Assembly: GCA_017893485.1 (NCBI GenBank)
Contig: CM030362.1
Location: 185,588,175-185,652,174, forward strand
DNA: 64,000 bases
Source of the DNA: Hemerocallis citrina
Taxonomy: Eukaryota; Streptophyta; Magnoliopsida; Asparagales; Asphodelaceae
Direction of reading: 5' to 3'
Shown here: in pieces, positions 11,192 through 22,639 of the stretch
Layout of the letters: each line of letters opens with the position of its first letter
How positions within the stretch are numbered: position 1 is the first letter of the stretch
Notes under the pieces: model-generated
Databases searched by the model: none
The model's input: only the letters and a program-made list of their open reading frames with translations
Told to the model about the DNA's origin: nothing
Translations under genes and position numbers: made by a program

Positions 11192-11950
11192 TTAGGAAAT
11201 ATCATGATATGAACGGATTCCTAGTTCTCTTCTAAACTTTATAAAAATGTCTTCTTTCAACGGTTTGGTAAAAATATCCACTATTTGTTTATCAGTGGAA
11301 ATAAACTCCAATAAAATATCTCCTTTTAAAACATGATCACGTAGAAAATGATGTCTAATATCAATATGTTTCGTACGTGAATATTGGACCGGATTTTTAG
11401 ACAAATTAATGGCACTGGTATTGTCACACATTATAGAAGGTTTTGAAAAAGAAATACCATAATCTTAATGGGTATGTTTCATCCATAAGATTTGAGCACA
11501 AGCCAAACTTGCAGCAATATATTCAGCTTCTGTGGTAGATAGAGATACGGAATTTTGCTTTTTACTACACCAAGATACTAGGAATTGTCCCAAAAAGTGA
11601 CAGGTTCCACTAGTACTTTTGCGGTCAGTTTTACTTCTAGCAAAATCTGCATCACTATAAGACAGTAACTGAAAATTATTGGTGCGAGGATACAGTAAAC
11701 CATATTCAGATGTGCCTTTAATATATCTTAAAATCTGTTTCACTGCTTTTAATTGAGAATTTTTTGGATCAGACTGATATCTAGCATACAAACATACACT
11801 AAATATAATAACTAGTCTACTAGTAGTTATATATAAGAGTGAGCCAATCATACCTCGATAGAGCTTTTGATCGACACTCTTACCTAATTCATCTTTGTCA
11901 AGTGTAGTAGTAGTAGCCATAGGTGTGGTCTTACTACTAGTGTCATCCAT
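11192..11950 (-). pseudogene. Sirevirus RNase H
   Basis: Copia RNase H in two pieces. The first (11950-11465) has YSDADFARSKTDRKSTSG, FLVSWCSKKQNSVSLSTTEA and EYIAASLACAQILWM. The second (11431-11192) has DNTSAINLSKNPVQYSRTKH and the end DIFTKPLKED. One stop separates them near 11464. The typical copia order RT then RNase H holds. Confidence 0.92.
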
Positions 11951-12890
11951 GCCAAATCGTTTGAGTAACTCCTTAGCATATTTTTCTTGATTAATAAATA
12001 CGCCATTTTAAAATTGTTTTATTTGAAGTCCAAGGAAGTAATTGAGTTCACCCATGTGACTCATCTCAAACTCATTTTGCATGGTAGTAGCAAATTCTTG
12101 ACATAGATTACTGTTAGTTGATCCAAAAAATATATGTCATCTACATAGATTTGTATGATTAATATGTCTGAATTTATTTTCCTAATAGACAATGTAGTGT
12201 CTACTTTACCAATTTCAAATCCTATTTCTAAATGAAAAGTTTTTAGACGATCATACCAAGCACGAGGTGCTTGTTTAAGACCATATAAAGCCTTTTTAAA
12301 TTTAAAAATATGGCTAGGGAATTGTTCATGTTTGAAACCTTGTGGTTGCTTAACATAAACATCCTCCTTAATGAAACCATTTAAGAAAGCACTTTTAACA
12401 TCCATTTGGAAAAGTGTGAAGTTGATAAAACTTTCCAAAGAAAATAAAATTCTAATTAATTCTAGTCTAGCAACAGGAGCATATGTTTCATCAAAATCAT
12501 TACCTTCTTCTTGGTTATATCCTTGGGCAACTAGTCTAGCCGTGTTCCTAACAACTTGTTCTGATTCATCTAACTTATTTTTAAATACCCATTTGGTACC
12601 AATAATAGTATGATCAGGTGGTTGTGGAACTAAATCCCATACATCATTCCTTACAAATTGGTTAAGTTCATCTTGCATAGTATTCAACCACAATTCATTC
12701 TCACATGCTTCTTGAATATTTTTGGGTTCAAAATCCAATAAGAATGTAGCATGAGAAATCATATTAAAGTGTGATCATGTTTGAATGCCATGTGAGATGT
12801 CACCAATAACTAAGTCATGAGGATGATCTCGAACTTCAACAAATGACTTTGGTAAAGTTGGAGTTATCTCTACAGGATCAGTCGTCTTAA
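11951..12890 (-). pseudogene. Sirevirus reverse transcriptase
   Basis: Copia RT with [79 protein letters not shown] and the active-site box QIYVDDIYF near 12140. A frameshift after the active site moves the thumb region to another frame (FLGLQIKQF near 12030). It copies element RNA to cDNA in the cytoplasmic particle. Confidence 0.93.
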
Positions 12891-12900
12891 TGAACCCATC

Positions 12901-14169
12901 AGCTGATTATTTCAACACATCAGTCGACTTATGAAGCCCATCAGTTGACTTACCTAGAGTAATTTGCTCAAGTGATTTAACAATGTTATCTAGTGGTGAA
13001 GGTACAATTTCATCATCTTGAATAACACTGGATAAAGGTAAAGATTCATCAAATGAGACATGCATAGATTCTTCAATAGTCAATGATGACTTACTGAAAA
13101 TTTTATAAGCCTTACTCCTATTTGAATATCCAATGAAGATTCCTTCATTAGATCTAGCATCAAATTTATCTAAGTTATCTTTTGTGTTTAATATGAAACA
13201 CTTACAACCAAATACTTTAAAGTAAGAGACTTTAGGAATACATTCAAAAAACAACTCAAAACAAGTCTTCTTTAACTTTGGTCTAATTAGTATTCTATTT
13301 AAGACATGACATGTTGTGGAAACAACTTCAGCCCAGAAGTATTTAGGCAAATTACTTTCAACAAGTATGGTACGTGCACATTCTTGCAAAGTCCTATTCT
13401 TTCTTTCAACCACTCCAGTTTGTGGTGAAGCTCTAGGAAATGCAAAAGCATGTGTTATACCATTCTTGTTACAATATTCTAAAAATGTTCTCAAATTCTC
13501 CACCATGATCACTTCTAATAGTGACTATGGTTAGAAATTTTTAATTTTGTACACGTTTGCAGAAATTTGCAAATTCTTCAAAAGCTTCATTTTTATGTCT
13601 TAAGAAAAATACCCATGTAAATCTTGAATAATCATCGACTAAAACAAATACATATCTACTTTTATTTAAGGAAGCGACTCTAGTAGGACCAAATTAATCC
13701 ATATGGATCAATTCGAGAGGCCTACTAGTAGAAATCATTTTCTTTGTTTTAAAAGTGGATTTTACTTGTTTTCCTAGTTGACATTCATCACACATTTTAC
13801 CTTTCTTAAAAAATAATTTTGGCAGTCTTTTAACTAGGTTCATATATGTTATTTTTTAGCGATATTTTTCATGTTAGCAATATTTTTTGGCAGTCCTTAG
13901 AGATTTTAGCGATATTTTTTATGTTTACATGTCCAAATCTTTTATGCCAAAGCCAAGAATCGTTGTTCGAGGCAACTAAGCAAAAATCATCCGAAAACTC
14001 ATTTGTTTTTAAACAAAGTTCATATGTTATTTTTTCTAATACCTTGAAAAATCACATTTTGCAAAGAAGAGTCATAAATCAAGCATGCATCTTTTTCAAA
14101 CACTATCTTATAACCCTTATCACATAATTGACTAATGCTTAAAAGTTTATGCTTTAAACCACTAACTAA
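12901..14169 (-). pseudogene. Sirevirus GAG-pre-integrase and integrase
   Basis: The N-terminal part is GLKHKLLSISQLCDKGYKIV. The core continues in shifted frames with LVDDYSRFTWVFF near 13640, then FPRASPQTGVVERKNRTLQE near 13440, which holds the catalytic Glu, and AEVVSTTCHVLNR. The tail FKVFGCKCFILN and GIFIGYSNRSKAYKIF is typical of copia. Several frameshifts lie between 13512 and 14020. The Harbinger-like element splits the domain at 14170. Confidence 0.88.
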
Positions 14170-15527
14170 GGGCGCGTTTGGAAACCCAAAAAACTGTGGA
14201 AAGGAATGGAATACTGCGGATAGGCCCATCTTATCCTATTCCACAGCTTGTTTGTTTTGAAAAAGAAAACAAAGGAAACAACTAAATTTCATTTCCTAGA
14301 GAAAGATTTCAGCCAATTTCTATTCCAGCCCCATCCCCTCGGAAAGCTGCATAAAGGAATGGAAAGAGGGTTGAGACGGGCCACCTGTTGTCTTGTTCGC
14401 GGTGTTTGAGGAAACAAAGTTGATTATCCGAGTATATCAAACCCCACTGCTAATACAAACATTATTTTCTTGGCAATACAGTTGTTTCTTAACTAAGCAT
14501 AATCTGGCAGTATGGAGACTCCACCGTACTTTTTCACTAGCTAATATGCGAACAAGTTTCTTTGGATCTCTTACTAGTTGGTTCCCATTCCCTAATCTGA
14601 TGTACCTGCTTAGCAATATATGATCAGGTTTCTTCAAGTTCACATAAAATTGTATGAAATACAAGAAAGTTAAAACTTAGAAAACGATAACTACGTACTC
14701 ATCATTGTCAATTAAAAGTCTCCTTGGAACAAAGGTATTATTTCCAGATTGCTGATCTACATCACCCGTTGATTGTTCATCCGTAGAAGAAGGCCCAGTT
14801 AACAAGCCAGAAATTGAAGTAGGGCAATGTAATCACTAGAAGTAACAAGTGATCATAATTTAATAGGAAACAAACTGTTAAGTAAAATTCTCAAATGTTA
14901 GTTATTGAAATATTTGGAATGATACAAATCGAACATGGTAGGCCCGCAATATGTAACATCAGATACAATCCGCTATATATAACAAAACAGAAGTGAAGTA
15001 CTATTATAACCAAATGTTCTGACAAAAAAAATTAAACAAAGAAAAGAAGAAAATGCAGAGGAGTTTGACTGAATCTTGTGGAAGAACTTTTTCTTTCTTT
15101 TCTTTTCTTACAGATAGTTCTTAAGTTATGAAAAATGCTGCTTCATTTTTAATTTGAGAATAAGTAGTGCATCAACTAGTTGGGAATAAAGCCAAAAAGA
15201 CTTTATTGTTGTTGTTGTTATTTTCGTAGAATAAGTGGTTATTTTCATCTTCATGCGAAATTTTTGTTGGCCCCCAAAAAACAATCAAGAATGCGAAGCT
15301 GTAGAGGCCGTAGGTGAGTTTAAAATGTCGTAATCAATAGTATTCCATTATTTTCCAAACAAGACTAGGGAATGGAAACAAAAAAAAAGTCAATTTCATT
15401 CTACCTGTTGCCAAACACACACAACTTATAAAGTTAATTCATTCCTTTCCATTTCTTTCCATTCCTCTCCATTCATTTTCATTCCATTCCTTTCCATTCC
15501 CTAACTTAAATATTTCCAAACATACTC
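14170..15527. mobile_element. Non-autonomous PIF/Harbinger-like element with captured gene fragment
   Basis: The ends are GGGCGCGTTTGGAAA and, in reverse complement, GAGTATGTTTGGAAA. The target duplication is TAA (14167-14169 and 15528-15530). Removing the element restores the copia reading IEDVLLVSGLKH exactly. A 3-bp TWA duplication and a G-rich terminus with GTTTGG fit PIF/Harbinger (Tourist). Subterminal regions are rich in ATTCC runs. No transposase frame is visible, so it depended on another source. It carries the gene fragment described next. Confidence 0.85.
14470..14835 (-). pseudogene. Captured exons of a plant CCCH zinc-finger protein gene
   Basis: Two exon pieces on the minus strand. 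The first (about 14835-14699) reads SGLLTGPSSTDEQS and NNTFVPRRLLIDNDEY. The second (14605-14470) reads IRLGNGNQLVRDPKKLVRIL and ASEKVRWSLHTARL, ending at YCQ. A 93-bp intron (14606-14698) starts GTACGTAG and ends TAAGCAG, and it joins the pieces in frame. From memory this closely resembles the region just before the zinc fingers of plant ZC3H3/AtC3H7-type proteins. The zinc fingers themselves are absent. It is a fragment, not a functional gene. Confidence 0.62.
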
Positions 15528-15530
15528 TAA

Positions 15531-15876
15531 GAGTACATCTTCAATAATAGTAGTAGTATTCTTACCAACCATGCCTATTCCGATGACTTTTCCTTTGTTA
15601 TTGTCACCAAAAGTAACGGTTATTGAATGGAAGAGAGCAAGTTTGCATGGCCAGTCATGTATTTAGAGCATCCACTGTCAAGTATCCATCGTTCCCTTTT
15701 AGGTACCTACAAAATATTATTTGTGAATATGGTACCCTTTTCATTGGATCCGTGAAAGATTAGTACTTGGGAAACCAAACCCAAAGTGAGTTTGATTTAT
15801 CCTCATATGTAGGTTTAAAATTAACAGAATTGCAAACATTATTTACAAAGGAACTTATATAAGAAATCTTTTCATT
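15531..15876 (-). pseudogene. Sirevirus aspartic protease
   Basis: WILDSGCSKYMTG is the copia protease signature, with DSG encoded at 15669-15680. ITVTFGDNNKGKVIGIGMVG follows after a one-base frameshift, and then the lead into the pre-integrase domain. Position between gag and integrase is the normal copia order. Confidence 0.88.
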
Positions 15877-17569
15877 TAGACACAGATTAACTGGAACCCA
15901 AATATTTTTACACCGTCCAGTCGACTCTCTTTACCCTTCAGTCGACTGTTTTGTGACTTCAGTCGACTGGAAGGTGAAACTAGTCGACTTAAATGAGGCT
16001 GTTGTCTTGTTAAATAAGACTGCATCCTTCTGGACATGTGACTTATTTGAGGGGCCAGTCGACTGGTCTTTTCTAAAAACTTTCCATTTTCATGATTAAA
16101 AAGAATTTTTGGCTTTTCAAAGAAATCATACAACTTATTCTTTATACTAGAAGCAGAATAAAGCTTGTTATTACTAGTGTTATTATAAGAATGACCTTTT
16201 TAAAGACTTTTTTGAAAACCAAGTCTAAATCTTTTATTAGACTGAACTTGATTTTGAAGAACTTCATTTAAATTCTCTTTTTCCTTATTGAACTTAGATA
16301 CATTCTTAGATATCTCTTCATAATTCATTTTTAGAGATATAAGATCTATATCCAAGTTGGAAATAAGAGAAGTTAAAGACTTGACTTCAACTTATAAATC
16401 ATGATTTTCTTGAGAAAGAGTTTGATTAACTTTCTCTAGATTCTTACCTTTTATTTTCTCATTTTTTAATTCTTGAAAAATTACATTAAAAGCTTCTAAC
16501 AAATCACTAGAATCTATACTATCATTTACATCGTTTTGATTTGCCATGAAGCACACATTTGCAACTTCATTAGATTCCTCATTATCTTCTTCCGAAGATG
16601 AATCACTATCATCCCATGTTGCTTGGTAGGCTTTCTTGTTCTTCATGTACTGGTTCTTGATAAATTTTTCCTTCTTGAAGTTTGAGACTTTGCCTTTATA
16701 CTTTGCATTCTCCAATGGACAGTCCTTCTTCATGTGACCTATCTTATTGCATTTGAAACAAGTAGGAGGTTCATTAGTATCCTTTAATTTTAAATTAAAT
16801 TTACCTTTGCGAATGAATTTTTTGAATTTCCTTATGAACATAGCCATTTCTTCATCATCTTCTGTTTCAGAAATAGCCTTGAAAGCAAGAGTTTTCTTTT
16901 TGGCCTGTTGCGGTTCTAAGTCCTTCTTGCACTCCTCCAATTGTACTTCATAAGCCATTAGATTTCTAACAAGATTTTCAAGCAAAAGTTGTGTTAAATC
17001 ATTGGCTTCTTCAATTGCGGTAGTCTTCTTTTTCCATTCGGGAGTAAGAACACGAAGAACCTTTCTCACCATCTCTGCTTGCGTATATATTTTTCCAAGA
17101 GCCACAAGAGAGTTTGTGATGTCAGTGAATCTTGTTATCATCTCTGATACGCTTTCATTTTCCTTCATCCGAAACATCTCGAACCTGTGAACAAGAACAT
17201 AAATTTTAGATTCCTTGACCTTATTTGTGCCTTCATGTGTTACCTCAAGAGTATGACATATTTGGTATGCCGCTGTTGTGGTTGGCACACGGTTGAATTC
17301 TTCTTTCGTAAGTGCACAAAAGAGGGAATTCATCGCCTTTGCATTGTTCATGGTATTATTCTTCATGTCATCATTCTATTAAGCATAGGGAAGAGTAGGC
17401 AACGTAAACTCCATCTCGGTCATGTGCCAAATCTTATAGTTGATGGATATAAGTAAATCTTCGTTCGACATTTCCAGTAGTTGTAGTTTGTTCCATCAAA
17501 AAGAGGCGGCCTTTGTGTAGATTGACCTTCGTGGTATTGATTTGCATTTGTATAAGAAGTAGATGCCAT
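15876..17569 (-). pseudogene. Sirevirus gag
   Basis: Gag starts at ATG 17567-17569, 13 bases after the primer-binding site (MASTSYTNANQYHEGQ, then FDGTNYNYWK). A frameshift near 17455 and stops near 17385 precede the long frame 17366-16392. That frame holds the gag core (RFTDITNSLVALGKIY) and an intact zinc knuckle CFKCNKIGHMKKDC (about 16720-16760). A predicted coiled-coil-like stretch rich in Lys, Glu and Asn follows. The C-terminal part (16133-15876) contains repeated Ser-Arg-Leu triplets encoded by the palindrome AGTCGACT. Confidence 0.88.
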
Positions 17570-17581
17570 TGCGATTAACCA

Positions 17582-17594
17582 AACTCTGATACCA
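17582..17594 (-). other. Primer-binding site, tRNA-iMet type
   Basis: On the minus strand, TGGTATCAGAGTT starts two bases after the 5' LTR. It matches the 3' end complement of plant initiator methionine tRNA (TGGTATCAGAGC) except for the last bases. Confidence 0.9.
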
Positions 17595-17596
17595 AT

Positions 17597-18981
17597 TGTT
17601 GGATATTGTATGCAAGGCAGATAACACTAGAAGGGGGGAATAGTGTTATTAAAAAATTATTAAAAATTATTCAACTTGAAACACCTGTTAAGTCGACTGG
17701 GACAAAAAACCAGTCGACTGAATTGACAGATAAAAAAAGACTTAATCAAATTAATCAACTTAAAAAACAACGAGTTTGTAAGTCGACTTAATAAGGCTAC
17801 CAGTCGACTGATCAGACACAGACAGAATTAAAATGCAGTGAAGTTAAATTTACAAGTTAGAGAGATCAAACCACAGAGAATCAGCAATGCTAACACAACG
17901 ATATATTCTGGTTCGGTCCTCCCGACCTACGTCCAGTCCCCAAGCAACCCACTTAAAAATTTTCACTATTCTTGAAGAGAATTACAAGAATACCCTACGA
18001 CCTTTGGCAACAACTATGCCAAATCCGTAGACCTCTCTCACCACTAGAGAGGGAAAAAACCCCACTCTACAACCTAGAGTGAACACTGACTCTACACCAA
18101 GAGCCCTTCTCTCCAACCGAGAGGACCACTCTCACAACCCGAGAGTGAACAACAAAGAAATTGAAAATTACAACACCTAGAGCCTTAATTTTTGAATGTG
18201 CTTTTTGTATGGAAGCTATAGGTCAAATTCTAATCGCAGTCTTGAACTTAATCGTTGTTATACAAGACTGAGATTAGAGAACCAAGTCTAAGAGAGTGAG
18301 AGTTCTTTGAAAACTTTGAGTTCTTCCTCACAAAAACTTGAACAAAAGCAAGGACTAGTTTTATGCAAAAAATAGGTAACCTTTTCTAAGTGAAATCTAG
18401 ACTCTATTTATAGAGTAAACACTCCAGAGTCGTTGGAAAATAGTTAACCAACTGCCATCAAACGACAGAAAAGATTTGAATTCGAAAATCAAATTTAAAT
18501 ACTCAGAATACTGTCAAAGCTACTCGAACAGTCAACTGGGTTGCTAAAGGAGTCAACTAATCAGAGCTTGAGTACATTCAGGTTGTTTCGTACTTGAACA
18601 GTCGACTGCTTAACATCGTAAGTCAACTGGTACTTGACAGCTGAACTCATACAAGCTTGAATTTGACATTTTTTATTTTTAATTAAGTTTATTTTTTTCC
18701 TAGGGGATGTTTGTGTGTGTGCATCAAGGCTATTACAAAATTTCTAAGCAAAAATATCAAAGATTACAATTTTGTACATCAATTTACATCGATACTCTTT
18801 AGTTCTTGTTTTGAAGCTTGAGTGACATTTGTCTTGTAACTTGATCTCTTATTTTGAAGCTTGAGTGACATTTGTCTTGTAGCTTGATCGTGAACCTTGA
18901 AAGCTTTGGGTACACACTGCAAGAGACATGTTGAATAGAATATATGTGTATCGTGTTGTACTCATCAAAATCAAGTCTACA
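17597..18981 (-). repeat. Sirevirus 5' LTR (1385 bp)
   Basis: Intact ends TGTTGG...TCTACA as read on the plus strand. It pairs with 7752-9132. The CCCTT duplication follows at 18982-18986. It has the same AGTCGACT palindromes, some lost by G-to-A or C-to-T changes (AGTCAACT), and the same tandem repeat (about 18795-18882). Confidence 0.94.
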
Positions 18982-19991
18982 CCCTTTGTGGGCAAGTTCC
19001 TTATGGTGTACTTTGATGATATTTTCATTTACAGCCGATCCGTTGGTCAACATCTTGCCACTTGAGACAGGTCTGCAGTGTTTTAAGGAAGGAACAACTT
19101 TATCTAATCCTACCAAATGTATCTTTCTCTCCGATCAGACTATCTTTCTGAAATTTATTGTTTCTGTCAGGAAAGTATCTACTGACCCAGAAAAGATACG
19201 AGTTGTTACTGAGTGGCCTGAGCCCTGCAACATTCGTGATGTGTAGAGTTTTCATGGTCTGGCCACCTTTTATCATCGGTTTGTGCAAGGATTTAGCACA
19301 ATCATGACTCCGATAACCGACTGTTTGAAGAAAGGTGAGTTCGTCTAGTCGAAAGTAGCCACGAGAGCATTCAAAGAGATCAAGAAAAGAATGACTCAGA
19401 CACCTGTCATGAGGTTGCCTAATTTTACTAGTCTTTGAAGTAATGTGCGATTCTTCTGGTATTGGTATATATGAAGTTCTCAGTCAAGAAAGTAATCATG
19501 TTGCCTGTTTTAGCGAAAAGTTGAATGAAGCAAAACAAAAATACTCCACTTATGACAAGAAATTATATGCGGTAATTCAGTCACTCCGTTATTGGCGACA
19601 TTACCTCCTGCTGCAAGAATTCGTCATTTTCTCAGATGAGGCCATAAGATTTCTTAACTCTCAACAAAAGTTGAATCCGAGATATGCTCGATGGGTAGAG
19701 TTCCTACAAGAATATTTGTATACCATTTGGCATACAAAAGGGATTGATAATAAGGCCGATGATGCACTAAGTCATTGTCACATGATCTTATCTACACTGC
19801 GCACCGAAATTATTGGTTTTGAGAGATTAAAATATGAGTATGTCTCCTGCCCATATTTTTACGATATCTACACCTCTTTGAAGGATGACATCACTCGAGT
19901 GATAGATGACTATTTCTTGAAAGATGATTATCTCTTCTATCGCTCTGAATTGTGCATTCCTAGTATATCATTACGAGAGTATCTTGTTTAG
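18982..19991 (+). pseudogene. Ty3 element B: RT 3' part and RNase H
   Basis: The RT resumes directly after the target duplication with FVGKFLMVYFDDIFIYSRS, so the active-site box is at 19009-19020. Several frames follow: [40 protein letters not shown], then RNase H with CDSSGIGIYEVLSQESN and KKLYAVIQSLRYWRHYLL. WHTKGIDNKADDALSHC marks its end. Stops lie at about 19243, 19348 and 19437, so it is inactive. Confidence 0.9.
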
Positions 19992-20621
19992 GAATTGCAT
20001 GCTGGTGGCCTTACTGAAAACTTTGGGTATAGCAAGACCATTGATGTTGTGGAACATAAGTTTTACTGGCCTAAATTAAAGAGAGATGTTGCGAGACTTG
20101 TTAACAGGTGCCATACTTATCAACTCGCCAAACAACAAAAACAGAACACATGCCTGTATACTCCATGACCTATTCCCAGTCACCCTTGGGAAGATGTCAG
20201 CATGGATTTCATGTTAGGCTTACAGAAAACAAAAATGAAACATGATTCAGTTCTTTTCGTCGTGAACCATTTTTTTAAAATGGCCCACTTCTTCCCATGT
20301 TCAAAAACTTTCGATACATCTCATGTAGCTCAGATCTTTTTCGATAATATTGTAAAGCTACATGGGTTGCCAAAAACTATTGTGTCTTATAGGAATGTGA
20401 AATTCACGAGTTACTTTTGGAAGACCTTATGATACAAGATGGACACGAAAATTGAAATTCTCTTCAGCCTTCCTCCCACAGACTGATGGACAAACTGAGC
20501 TTGTCAATCGGAGTCTTGGCAATCTCTTGCGTACTCTTGTTGGAGAGAACTTGGGAACTTTGTACTTAAAATTGACTGTTGCTGATTTTGCCTACAACAC
20601 ATCTAAAATAGAACCACCGGC
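19992..20621 (+). pseudogene. Ty3 element B: integrase
   Basis: Zinc-site remnants (ELHAGGLTENFGYSKT, RDVARLVNRCHTYQ) precede the core ([16 protein letters not shown]). The second catalytic Asp is gone: the usual SDRD reads VSYRN at 20382-20396. The Glu box PQTDGQTELVNRSLGN is still readable in a shifted frame near 20480. Stops and frameshifts lie near 20166 and 20430. Confidence 0.88.
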
Positions 20622-21313
20622 ATGAGTCCACATGATGTTGTGCATGATTATTGTCCTAGGATACCCATAGATCTTGTCCCTATGTTAGAACATCATAGAG
20701 TCTTAAAGTCTGCATCTACATTTGCATCCGGCATTCATGACTTGCATAGAGAAATTTCCAAGAAAATTAATGAGAATAATTTTAACTACAAGTTAAGAGC
20801 AGATACTAGAAGAAAATATAAAACTTTTGATGAGGGTGACGAAGTGATGGTTCGGATTCGTCTGGAACGGTTTCCAGCTGGATCCGTTAAGAGATTGAAT
20901 GCACGTGCTGCAGGCCCATTTAAAACTCTGCATAAAATCAATGATAATGTCTATGCCGTTGACCTTCCTGAAGATTTTGGCATAAGTAAGACTTTCAATA
21001 TTGAGGATCTAGTACCCTATGAAGGTCTAGAATTTAACCATAGAAATCTTCATATAGATGAGTCTACCCTGCAGCCTACTGGTGAAACTTCCACATTTTT
21101 CCCTTTACCTGATACTAATTACCCACCAACAGAAAAATTTGATAATATTTTAGATGATCGATAATCTCTACTAGAGATGGTGGTATTCATTGGTATTTTG
21201 TAAGATGGAAAGACAAGCCAGAGTCGAAGGATACTTGGATTGATCGTGAAGAGCTCCAGCACTTGAATTCAGACCTTTTGGAGCACTATGACTGGAGGAC
21301 TGATTTTGACTAG
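20622..21313 (+). pseudogene. Ty3 element B: integrase C-terminus with chromodomain-like end
   Basis: Contains RLERFPAGSVKRLNARAAGP, FKTLHKINDNVYAVDLPEDF and GISKTFNIEDLVPYEG. A one-base frameshift near 21165 leads to STRDGGIHWYFVRWKDKPES and DTWIDREELQHLNSDLLEHY. The latter is a chromodomain-like C-terminus of Ty3 chromovirus type. It stops at TAG 21311-21313. I cannot name the exact lineage. Confidence 0.82.
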
Positions 21314-22570
21314 ATTGGGTCGAGCCCTCTCCCACCCGGAGAGAATGATGAGGACATCGGTTCGAGATGATTCAGACGCTTCTATAAGAGCAGACATTGT
21401 CTAGAATGACTGTTCCATTAGCTTAGTATTTTATTCCAGCACTCATATTTGTTTTTGGCAATTATAGCCATATATAGTAGTTTGACAATTTACACCATTT
21501 AATTTATGCATTAGAATATTTTGAAGATTTGTATTGAGATTTGTTTTGAGCCTATGTATAAGCCTTGAGAATAATGAGAATGTATGTTATTACTAATTAA
21601 AATTATTGTGATTGAGTTTATGCTCTTCATCCCTCTTTTTGTGAGAGACAATTGAGAAAAAATTAGGGTTTGTGAGAAGCCCTAAACTACACTCAAATCC
21701 CTAAATCTTTATTTAAACCCTAATCCCCAAATCTCCACCCAAACCCTAATCTTCCCCCTTCAGCCACCACTGCTTCACCCCCAAATCACAACCCAACCTT
21801 ATTCTTCCCCCTCATCTCCATCGACAGCCTCTCCCACTCTCTTGACTACCCAACCTCCAACAACTCCACTGACGGGCATCGACAGCTGCACCCCGAAGCC
21901 CCACAGCACCTTAGCATCACCCTCGCAGTCGCAACCTGACCACCAATCGTCATCCATCATCTCCTACCTTCTTCTCCCCGAGCACCGACGGCCAACCTCC
22001 TCTCCACCACCTCACCAGCGTCATCTTCTCCTTCAGCCACCACCACAGCCGCTGCTGGCGAGCCACCGATGCACCCCCATCGCAACTGCAGCAACGCCAC
22101 TACACCACCACCAACGGTCAGGTCCTCCATCGCAGCACCTAGTCGGCAACTTTCTCTTCATCTCTACACATTCTTCGAACTCCCGGTAATCTTTTTCTAC
22201 TTCTCAATTATTTATGATATTGCTTTATCGTCTCTAGATTATTATCTGAATTTTCTGTCGTCCACAAATATTGAGTGTGTGCTTCCACTTACTAATTAGA
22301 ATACAAATTTATTGCATATTTTACTGGCTTAGAACGCTTAGGTATATAATTATTGATTATTAGGATGGAATTTTAATTGGGCTTGTTACACTTATCTCAT
22401 ATCTTGAAAATCCATCGAACCAATTAACTGTTTTAATTTCTAACTTAATCTGCATTACTTGTTGGTAAACTTACTCTTTTAATATTCTTGGAAATTCTCT
22501 ACTTAGTGTTAAGTTTACATCAAAGCCTGTGGTGGGATTTTGTTAGGATCTGTTTTTTACGTGTGCGCCC
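21314..22570 (+). other. Probable 3' untranslated and LTR-like sequence of Ty3 element B
   Basis: No reliable gene. At 21655-21750 AAACCCTAA telo-box-like motifs stand before a Pro/Ser/His-rich open stretch (21780-22190) that ends CCCGGTAATC. This is the layout of the long-LTR leaders elsewhere in the window. I could not find paired LTR ends, so boundaries are unknown. From 22190 to 22570 the DNA is AT-rich without clear features. Confidence 0.4.
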
Positions 22571-22639
22571 ATGCGTAACCACGTGCATAGTTGGGCCGGG
22601 CTAGGGCATTACAATATTTATAATCGCTTTGGTCAGTTT

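Larger units (their letters stand above)
7752..18981 (-). mobile_element. Sirevirus-type Ty1/copia retrotransposon, complete ends
   Basis: An 11.2-kb minus-strand element with LTRs at 7752-9132 and 17597-18981, a CCCTT target duplication (7747-7751 and 18982-18986) and a tRNA-iMet primer-binding site. It has gag, protease, integrase, RT and RNase H in copia order. An extra envelope-like frame lies between pol and the 3' LTR, and polypurine tracts are multiplied. The last two traits and palindromes in the non-coding regions are hallmarks of Sirevirus (Maximus/SIRE). It interrupts the RT of Ty3 element B exactly. A Harbinger-like element is nested inside. Confidence 0.92.
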
